From Neobacillus mesonae (GTDB lineage: Bacteria; Bacillota; Bacilli; Paenibacillales; Paenibacillaceae): a DNA stretch of 64,000 bases. The stretch covers positions 682,001-746,000 of the forward strand of contig JAMBOW010000002.1 of assembly GCA_023715865.1 (NCBI GenBank), read 5' to 3'. Shown one piece after another: positions 57,867 to 64,000 of this stretch; within the stretch, counting starts at the first letter, position 1; every line of letters begins with the position of its first letter. The position numbers and the translations under genes are program-made. The notes under the pieces were generated by a model, which was not told where the DNA came from, ran no database searches, and saw nothing but the letters and a program-made list of their open reading frames with translations.

Positions 57867-58304
57867 TTAAAAATCAAAATTAAAATCGACCAGCTTTTCG
57901 GCAATGTCGTTAAACGTTTCTTCAGATTGGCTGTAATATTGTTCCCATATGCCTTTGCTCCAGATCTCTACCCGATTTGAGACACCGAGCACTACACATT
58001 CCTTGTCCATCTTGGCATAGTCCCGCAAATTAGGCGGTAAATTTACCCTGCCCTGTTTGTCGAGCTCGCATTCAGTAGCTCCTGAGAAAAAAAAGCGGGT
58101 GAAGGCGCGCGCATCGGATTTCATAAGTGGCAGAGCCTTCAGCTTCTGCTCCAAAATGGACCACTCGTTCATCGGATATACGAACAAACACTGGTCCAGT
58201 CCGCGAGTGACAACAAAGCTTGGGCTTAGAGCGTCACGGAATTTGGCCGGAATGATAATTCGGCCTTTATCGTCAATGCTATGCTGGAACTCCCCCATAA
58301 ACAT
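57867..58304 (-). CDS. mraZ: Transcriptional regulator MraZ
   Basis: 145 aa, two AbrB-like half domains with [20 protein letters not shown] and [20 protein letters not shown]. Binds repeats in its own promoter to regulate the dcw cluster. AAGGAG nine bases before the ATG. First gene of the cluster. Confidence 0.97.
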   Translation of the reverse strand: MFMGEFQHSIDDKGRIIIPAKFRDALSPSFVVTRGLDQCLFVYPMNEWSILEQKLKALPLMKSDARAFTRFFFSGATECELDKQGRVNLPPNLRDYAKMDKECVVLGVSNRVEIWSKGIWEQYYSQSEETFNDIAEKLVDFNFDF

Positions 58305-58328
58305 TGTCTACCACTCCTTAGCTCCTGC

Positions 58329-58358
58329 TCACCACTTCGCTCCACTTTCCACCACTTA
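58329..58358 (-). promoter_or_regulatory. MraZ box: three 10-bp direct repeats
   Basis: On the minus strand AAGTGG occurs three times at exactly 10-bp steps (58357-58352, 58347-58342, 58337-58332), each followed by four variable bases. Mollicute MraZ binds AAAGTG(T/G)N3 repeats of the same period (family knowledge). The box starts just after the -10. Confidence 0.75.
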
Positions 58359-58387
58359 AGCATAATTGATTCGCTTTGAAAAATCAA
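58359..58387 (-). promoter_or_regulatory. Promoter of mraZ and the dcw cluster
   Basis: On the minus strand TTGATT, a 17-bp spacer and TATGCT. Transcription would begin inside the MraZ box. Confidence 0.7.
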
Positions 58388-58535
58388 AACCCTTCTCGTT
58401 AAGTTGAAACTTTTTGGAAGAGTTGTTAACGAACTACCTTGACTCCGACTCAAAACCTCGCTTGCTTAGGTGTGAATGAAGACCATCTCTGGTGAATCCG
58501 GGAGTAAAGTCAACCGCTCTGCAGAGCATATTACA

Positions 58536-58586
58536 TAAAAAAGAGTGATACCATCAGCCAATTACGGCTGCTCTGGCATCACTCTA
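58536..58586 (-). terminator. Terminator of ahcY
   Basis: AGAGTGAT..CCA pairs with TGG..ATCACTCT, with an inner GCAGCC/GGCTG arm. On the minus strand TTTTTTA follows. Confidence 0.85.
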
Positions 58587-58690
58587 TGACGTCTAGCCTA
58601 TTTTAAAAAAACTGGCAATCCTCAAATATTTCAATAATTCACCTGAAAGGCTGAACGTTTGCAGCTATTGCCGCTATACAAACTTATAGA

Positions 58691-59956
58691 TTACGCGTTC
58701 CAGCTATCCAGGTATTTTATTTGCTCTTCCGTCAGAGTATCCAATTGGATATTCAAGCTTTCCAGTTTATAGCGGGCTACCTTCTCATCAATTTCATATG
58801 GAACATTAATGACGGCACGATCCAGTGATTCATAATTTTCCCTTACATACCGAAGACCTAATGCCTGCAGGGCAAAAGTCGTATCCATTATTTCAGCCGG
58901 ATGTCCATCCGCTGCAGCCAGGTTAACGAGTCGACCTTCAGCTAACAGATACATTCTGCGTCCATCTGCAAACTTATATTCCTCGATATTTTTGCGTACC
59001 GTACGGACAGATATTGATCTTTTCGCAAGCTCAGGAATATTGACTTCTACGTCAAAGTGGCCCGCATTTGCCAGTACTGCACCATCCTTCATGACATCAT
59101 AGTGCTCTCCTGTAATGACATCTTTGTTCCCGGTAACGGTAATAAAGAAATCACCCAGCTTGGCCGCTTCGACCATCGGCATAACACGGAATCCGTCCAT
59201 ATGAGCTTCAACCGCTTTAATGGCATCTACTTCCGTTACAATAACGTTAGCGCCAAGTCCTTTTGCACGCATAGCTACGCCCTTGCCGCACCAACCGTAA
59301 CCGACGACAACAACTGTACTGCCTGCAACGACAAGATTTGTAGTCCGAATAATGCCATCGAACGCGGATTGCCCTGTCCCATAACGATTGTCGAATAGAT
59401 GCTTGCAATAAGCGTCATTAACAGCCACCATCGGAAGATTCAGAACCTTCTGTTTTTCGAGGGCTTTCAGCTTAATAATACCGGTTGTCGTTTCTTCTGC
59501 TCCGCCGCGAATCGTTTCAAGCAAATCTGGACGCTCGGAGTGCAGAATCGTCACAAGATCCCCTCCGTCATCAATGATGAAATCCGGTTTGGTCTCAAGC
59601 GATTTCAGAATAAGCTCTTTGTATTCGGCAGGCTCAGGATTATATTTGGCAAATACGGTTATTCCATCCTCCACCAGCGCTGCACATACATCATCCTGTG
59701 TAGACAGCGGGTTGCTGCCCGTAATCGTAACTTCAGCGCCGCCTGCTTGAATAACCTTGGCCAGATAAGCCGTCTTCGCTTCAAGGTGAAGGCAAATCGT
59801 CACCTTTAATCCTTTGAAAGGAAGGTCAGCTTCAAACTCCTTACGTACCCGGTTTAATACAGGCATGTGGGCTTCCACCCAATCAATTTTCAGATGCCCT
59901 TCAGGGGCGAGCTTCATATCCGCAACGATACTGTTCTTGATTACATCCGTGCTCAT
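58691..59956 (-). CDS. ahcY: Adenosylhomocysteinase (SAH hydrolase)
   Basis: 421 aa. Splits S-adenosylhomocysteine to adenosine and homocysteine with bound NAD. NAD loop VVVVGYGWCGKGVAMRAKGL, substrate segments LEAKTAYLA and VNDAYCKHLFDNRYGTGQSA, later ANAGHFDVEV. The short C-terminal end (LDSWNA) marks the compact form found in Archaea, Thermotoga and some Firmicutes; the longer form ends in KPDHYRY. Most Bacillus use Pfs/LuxS instead. GGAGG upstream; own terminator. Confidence 0.94.
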   Translation of the reverse strand: MSTDVIKNSIVADMKLAPEGHLKIDWVEAHMPVLNRVRKEFEADLPFKGLKVTICLHLEAKTAYLAKVIQAGGAEVTITGSNPLSTQDDVCAALVEDGITVFAKYNPEPAEYKELILKSLETKPDFIIDDGGDLVTILHSERPDLLETIRGGAEETTTGIIKLKALEKQKVLNLPMVAVNDAYCKHLFDNRYGTGQSAFDGIIRTTNLVVAGSTVVVVGYGWCGKGVAMRAKGLGANVIVTEVDAIKAVEAHMDGFRVMPMVEAAKLGDFFITVTGNKDVITGEHYDVMKDGAVLANAGHFDVEVNIPELAKRSISVRTVRKNIEEYKFADGRRMYLLAEGRLVNLAAADGHPAEIMDTTFALQALGLRYVRENYESLDRAVINVPYEIDEKVARYKLESLNIQLDTLTEEQIKYLDSWNA

Positions 59957-59970
59957 TTTGTTCCTCCATT

Positions 59971-61605
59971 TTATATATACAAAATGTGATGGCTGCCGCT
60001 TAACTCCGCAGGAACCGTCATTAATTCATCCAGCCAGCCGGTACCATAGCGATTGAGATAATAGAATACGTTGTATAATCTCTCCTGAGGCCGCTTCAGC
60101 GGGAATAACGCCCGCTCCATTGCATCCCACTGCTTGAGTGAAGCATCATGCCTTTGGGCAATGGCCTGCTTCGTTCTTTTTTGCATATATTCGATTTGTT
60201 CCTCTATCTTGCCGTTGTTGGTGACGCCTAAACGCCCAAGTCCAGGCTCAATCTGATTCAGCTGCTCCAAAAGTGGAGCATACAGCTTACGGAAAGAAGT
60301 CTTAAGCTGCTCGAATTGCCCGTTCACGTCAAACTCGTCAAGGCTGTTAAGCCATGCATCTTTCTTCTCATCAAATGAGAACTGAATATCTCGGAAGTTC
60401 ATATCATACTTATCCATCAGCTTCTGTATATGATTATCCAAAATCGTGTAAGACAAACGCGGCTGCAAGATCGGCATGCGAAGCCCCATCCGGTAAAAGG
60501 CGTCTTTCGAAAGAGCCCAGTAAGCAATCTCTGCATGGCCCAGCACTGTCGAGAGAACCGGGAACAAAGAGTCCTGCATCAAAGGTCTGGTCAATACATT
60601 ATTACTGAATCTCTCCGGATGCTTATGCAGGATATCGAGAAGCTCTGATTTAGAAAAAGAAACGTAGCCTTTACGGTCAATGAACCTGCCGTTTTCTTTA
60701 AAGAGCAGCAGTCTTGACCCTTCATGAATGTAGAAAAGGTTCGCTCCCCCTGCGGCCACTTCAGCCTGCATGGTAAACCCGCTTGTGACGACGCGGCTTG
60801 CAGAATCATGATAACATTCCTCAAGCTTGTCATTATCCTCAATAATACGCTCAAATACAGGCATTTCGAGCTTTCTTAGATTAGGGTCTGCTGAATCCAT
60901 AAGGACGAGTCCATATGTCCCGAACAATTGACCCACCATTTTGGCGAATACGTCGCTCAGGCTCAGATGCTCATCTTGAACAGCTTCTTTAATAGAAGCA
61001 ATAAGCCCCGGTTTATACTCAGAATCAGGCAGCAGTCCTTCCAGCTGCTCAATGGCGGACATCCAATGCTCTCGATCTACGGTAACGTCACTTACAGACG
61101 ATCGGCCCTCATATTTTCCGGGCATTTTGATTTTTGTAACTTCAAGATCTGAGGACATTAAATAGGTATGATCTACTTCATCCCAGTCATGATCCTCACC
61201 TGCGATCCAAAATACAGGTACTACAGGGCGACGCAGCTTCTCCTCCGCTGCCCGCGCTGCTTTAATAATCGTTGCTGCTTTATATATTACAAGCATTGAG
61301 CCAGTAAACAATCCGCTCTGCTGGCCCCCTGTAATCACCAGTGCGTTCTCCTGCATTAACCGGTCCAAAGACGTCATGACCTCTGGATGCGGATTTAGTC
61401 TTTCATTATATGAACGCAAGCAAGAGACGATAGCTTGCCGATCCACTCGTGTATCCTCGGTGCGATCTAGCCACTCGGCACGCGCTATGTAGCTGGAAAC
61501 ATCGCGAAAATCATATTCGTACAAATGATGTATGGCTTCATCGTAACGTAGATAATGTTCCGCAAGAGGTGATCCACTACGCAGCGCCTCAGGAATTAGA
61601 TTCAT
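59971..61605 (-). CDS. bshC: Bacillithiol synthase BshC (cysteine ligase)
   Basis: 544 aa. Puts cysteine onto GlcN-malate in the last step of bacillithiol synthesis. Rossmann-like core with ITGGQQSGLFTGSMLVIYKA and VFWIAGEDHDWDEVDHTYLM; C-terminal coiled coil (about 380-460) and an ending close to the family's (SGSHHILYI). AGGAGG eight bases before the ATG. Upstream of ahcY by 14 bases, so the two may be one unit. Gene next to mraZ, as in Bacillus. Confidence 0.93.
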   Translation of the reverse strand: MNLIPEALRSGSPLAEHYLRYDEAIHHLYEYDFRDVSSYIARAEWLDRTEDTRVDRQAIVSCLRSYNERLNPHPEVMTSLDRLMQENALVITGGQQSGLFTGSMLVIYKAATIIKAARAAEEKLRRPVVPVFWIAGEDHDWDEVDHTYLMSSDLEVTKIKMPGKYEGRSSVSDVTVDREHWMSAIEQLEGLLPDSEYKPGLIASIKEAVQDEHLSLSDVFAKMVGQLFGTYGLVLMDSADPNLRKLEMPVFERIIEDNDKLEECYHDSASRVVTSGFTMQAEVAAGGANLFYIHEGSRLLLFKENGRFIDRKGYVSFSKSELLDILHKHPERFSNNVLTRPLMQDSLFPVLSTVLGHAEIAYWALSKDAFYRMGLRMPILQPRLSYTILDNHIQKLMDKYDMNFRDIQFSFDEKKDAWLNSLDEFDVNGQFEQLKTSFRKLYAPLLEQLNQIEPGLGRLGVTNNGKIEEQIEYMQKRTKQAIAQRHDASLKQWDAMERALFPLKRPQERLYNVFYYLNRYGTGWLDELMTVPAELSGSHHILYI

Positions 61606-61745
61606 GAGGTCATCCTCCTATTCATTTAAAGCCTTATTCGATTGTACCGAATGCTTTATGTTCCGTCAAAGTAATAATTATATACCCCTCTGCCGTATTT
61701 TAAAGTGCCTGCTGATAGATTAGGGCTTTATTAGTTCAGTGATAG

Positions 61746-61780
61746 CAAAAATGCCGCCGATAGCAACATCGGCGGCATTC
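61746..61780 (-). terminator. Terminator of the peptide ABC operon
   Basis: On the minus strand AATGCCGCCGATG, a short loop, CTATCGGCGGCATTTTTG. Confidence 0.9.
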
Positions 61781-61795
61781 ATATTAAAGTGAAGC

Positions 61796-62734
61796 TTATG
61801 CGTACGGTTCAGCCACAAAATGGCCTTTGGATACTTCAATAAGTTTCGCATTATCGAGGTTATAGGCGCTTTTTGCTCCTTCTCCCTCTTTACCGGAACT
61901 GATCGGGCCAGAGTTATCTTCTGGCATAATGATGCGCTTTTTGTTCGCCTCAATATCCGGATCCGGAATCGGGATCGCCGAGAGCAGCATTTTCGTATAA
62001 GGATGGATCGGATTTGCATAAAGCTCATCACTTTCAGCAAGCTCCACCATTTTACCCATATACATAACGGCTACCCGGTCACTGATATGCTTAACCATGG
62101 AAAGGTCATGGGCAATGAACAAATAAGTCAAGCCCAGACGATCTTGAAGCTCCTTCAAGAGGTTAACAACCTGTGCCTGAATAGATACGTCAAGCGCTGA
62201 AATCGGCTCATCACAAATGATGAACTTCGGATTAACCGCAAGCGCGCGGGCAATCCCGATCCGCTGACGCTGACCGCCGGAGAACTCATGCGGATAACGA
62301 TTCGCATGGTCTGCGTTAAGACCTACTAGATCAAGAAGCTCCTCAATCCGTTTTTTACGCTCCTTACTGCTGCCTGCCATATTGTGAATATCAAGGGCTT
62401 CACCAATAATATCGGATACTGTAAAACGCGGATTCAAGGATGCGTACGGATCTTGGAAGATCATCTGCATGTCACGACGCATAGCTTTCATCTTATTCGG
62501 TGACAGCTTGTAAATATCTGTACCATTAAAACGCACACTACCTGCAGTAGGTTCATACAAACGGAGGATAGTACGTCCAGCTGTTGATTTACCACAGCCG
62601 GATTCTCCTACCATACCGAGAGTCTCACCTTCACGAATATAAAAGTTAAGATTATCTACGGCTTTGAGCGTACGATTCTTTCCTACGTTAAAGTATTTTT
62701 TAAGACCTTCAACTTCAATCAAGTTCTTACTCAT
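61796..62734 (-). CDS. oppF: Oligo/dipeptide ABC transporter ATPase (OppF/DppF)
   Basis: 312 aa. Walker [16 protein letters not shown], signature [17 protein letters not shown], Walker [21 protein letters not shown]-terminal oligopeptide-type extension ([17 protein letters not shown]). ATG ten bases after GGAGG, overlapping the oppD stop by four bases. Energises uptake of peptides or nickel-type ligands; the substrate is not readable from this subunit. Confidence 0.92.
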   Translation of the reverse strand: MSKNLIEVEGLKKYFNVGKNRTLKAVDNLNFYIREGETLGMVGESGCGKSTAGRTILRLYEPTAGSVRFNGTDIYKLSPNKMKAMRRDMQMIFQDPYASLNPRFTVSDIIGEALDIHNMAGSSKERKKRIEELLDLVGLNADHANRYPHEFSGGQRQRIGIARALAVNPKFIICDEPISALDVSIQAQVVNLLKELQDRLGLTYLFIAHDLSMVKHISDRVAVMYMGKMVELAESDELYANPIHPYTKMLLSAIPIPDPDIEANKKRIIMPEDNSGPISSGKEGEGAKSAYNLDNAKLIEVSKGHFVAEPYA

Positions 62735-63726
62735 GAAGAATGTACCTCCTTCGCCATAGGATGCAGCTCCCAGCAACGCGCCATATGGGTGTCGCTGAAT
62801 ACAGTAGCACCAGGATCAATACGCTGACAGATGCTCATCGCACGATCACAACGTGCTGCAAACGGGCAGCCAAGCGGCGGCTTGATCAAATCCGGTGGTG
62901 TACCCACGATTGGAATAAGCGGCTCGTCCTTCTTCTGATCAAGACGAGGCATGGAGCGCATCAGACCTTTTGTATAAGGATGCTGCGGATTTTTAAAGAT
63001 TTCATATTTTGTACCCGTTTCTACCACTTCACCAGCATACATGACGATAACTCGGTCAGCAATACCTGCGACAACGCCGAGGTCATGTGTGATCAGGATA
63101 ATGGAGGTTCCAAGCTTTTCCTGCATGTCTTTCATAACATCCATGATTTGAGCTTGAATGGTTACATCCAATGCTGTTGTCGGTTCATCAGCAATGAGCA
63201 GCGCCGGCTTACAAGCAAGCGCGATCGCGATCATTGCCCGCTGACGCATACCGCCGGAGAATTCATGCGGATATTGATCAAAACGCTCTTCCGCATTTTT
63301 GATGCCAACCATTTTCAGCATCTTGATCGCTTCTTTTTTGGCGTCCTCTTTAGATAGTCCTTGGTGTTTAATCAGCACCTCGGTGATTTGCTTACCAATC
63401 TTAATGGTCGGGTTCAGGGATGTCATCGGATCTTGGAAGATCATACCGATATCTTTACCGCGAATCGATTCCATTTGTTTGTTGGTCTTCTTCAGCAAAT
63501 CCTGCCCTTGGAAAATAATTTCACCTTTATTAATAATGGACGGTGGAGACGGAATCAAACGCATAATCGTTTGAGCTGTTACACTTTTACCACTACCGGA
63601 TTCACCGACAATAGCGACAGTCTCACCTTTGCCGATTTCAAAATTCATGCCGCGTACGGCCTTTACCTCGCCGTCTCTTACTTTGAATGAAACGTTAAGA
63701 TCTTTAACCTGCAACAACGGATCCAT
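62731..63726 (-). CDS. oppD: Oligo/dipeptide ABC transporter ATPase (OppD/DppD)
   Basis: 331 aa. Walker [16 protein letters not shown], signature [16 protein letters not shown], Walker [19 protein letters not shown], and the Cys-rich C-terminal end typical of OppD ([16 protein letters not shown]), which can hold an iron-sulfur cluster in some members. ATG eight bases after GGAGG; an earlier GTG abuts the site. Confidence 0.93.
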   Translation of the reverse strand: MDPLLQVKDLNVSFKVRDGEVKAVRGMNFEIGKGETVAIVGESGSGKSVTAQTIMRLIPSPPSIINKGEIIFQGQDLLKKTNKQMESIRGKDIGMIFQDPMTSLNPTIKIGKQITEVLIKHQGLSKEDAKKEAIKMLKMVGIKNAEERFDQYPHEFSGGMRQRAMIAIALACKPALLIADEPTTALDVTIQAQIMDVMKDMQEKLGTSIILITHDLGVVAGIADRVIVMYAGEVVETGTKYEIFKNPQHPYTKGLMRSMPRLDQKKDEPLIPIVGTPPDLIKPPLGCPFAARCDRAMSICQRIDPGATVFSDTHMARCWELHPMAKEVHSS

Positions 63727-63738
63727 TATGTCCACCTC

Positions 63739-64000
63739 CTATTTTTTCAATTTTGGATCAAGTGCATCACGGAGGCCGTCACCGAACAGATTGAATGCAA
63801 GCATAATCAAACTGATCAAAGCTGCCGGGAACAACATCCGCCAAGGATAGTACATCCATCCTGTAAGTGCGTTCTCAATCATCGAACCTAGAGATGCTCT
63901 AGGAGCTTGTACACCGAGACCCAGGAAGCTTAGGAAAGCTTCACTGAAGATTGCACTTGGTACGGACAATGTAAGTGTTACAATGATGGGTCCAACTGCG
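63739..64000 (-). CDS. Peptide ABC transporter permease (OppC/DppC), C-terminal part only
   Basis: Cut by the window edge; only the last 86 codons are here. The segment SEAFLSFLGLGVQAPRASLG is the EAA-type coupling loop and its flank in OppC-like permeases, followed by the final membrane helix (ALISLIMLAFNLFGDGLRDAL) and the usual DPKLKK end. The frame runs open to the edge, so the start lies beyond it. Confidence 0.93.
   Translation of the reverse strand, partial: AVGPIIVTLTLSVPSAIFSEAFLSFLGLGVQAPRASLGSMIENALTGWMYYPWRMLFPAALISLIMLAFNLFGDGLRDALDPKLKK

Overview
The window looks like a chromosomal segment of a spore-forming Firmicute close to Paenibacillus. The evidence is the sporulation genes (spoIIGA-sigE-sigG, spoVD, spoVE, a YteA-type protein), the Bacillales division and cell wall (dcw) cluster, LL-diaminopimelate aminotransferase, bacillithiol synthase, moderate GC with AT-rich spacers, strong GGAGG ribosome binding sites and many TTG/GTG starts. 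Almost everything after 2.6 kb is on the minus strand.

Layout: 0.1-2.6 kb holds small membrane and hypothetical genes, a LexA-box-controlled pair (WYL-like barrel plus winged helix) and a manganese catalase. 2.7-5.1 kb holds two tandem CBS/CorC membrane proteins that share an unusual leader hairpin. 5.2-6.4 kb holds two tRNAs (initiator Met and another CAT tRNA), two small genes and a spacer with a 26-bp palindrome. 6.4-13.7 kb is an accessory-looking operon: two ABC ATPases, a MacA-like lipoprotein adaptor, a large FtsX-type permease and a solute-binding lipoprotein. 13.9-23.0 kb is the pyrimidine operon pyrR-pyrB-pyrC-carA-carB-pyrF-pyrE behind a PyrR attenuator, without pyrK/pyrD/pyrP. 23.3-28.0 kb holds a 30-aa membrane protein, dapL, an rluD-like gene, lspA, a YteA-type regulator and a DUF5665 protein. 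28.0-38.8 kb is ileS (T-box controlled), divIVA, ylmH, ylmG, sepF, ylmE, pgeF, ylmC, sigG, sigE and spoIIGA. 38.9-58.4 kb is the dcw cluster, transcribed mraZ-rsmH-ftsL-pbpB-spoVD-murE-murF-mraY-murD-spoVE-murG-murA-divIB-ftsA-ftsZ. 58.7-64 kb holds ahcY, bshC and the oppD/oppF end of a peptide ABC transporter operon cut by the window edge.

How the genes work together: the dcw genes make lipid II, flip it, cross-link it and place the Z ring; sepF, divIVA and the ylm genes assist septum placement; spoIIGA processes pro-SigE, and SigG acts later in the forespore. The pyr genes take bicarbonate and glutamine to UMP except for the dihydroorotate dehydrogenase step, which must be encoded elsewhere.

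Points most worth a second look are the SOS-controlled split HTH/WYL pair, the dual-ATPase MacAB-like operon whose second ATPase carries an AbrB-like tail, two places where a perfect Shine-Dalgarno leads to ATC or ATT instead of a normal start, the duplicated SD-hairpin-TTG leader of the CorC paralogs, and a compact multi-stem element between murG and murA. All functional calls are from reading the sequence; no database search was run.
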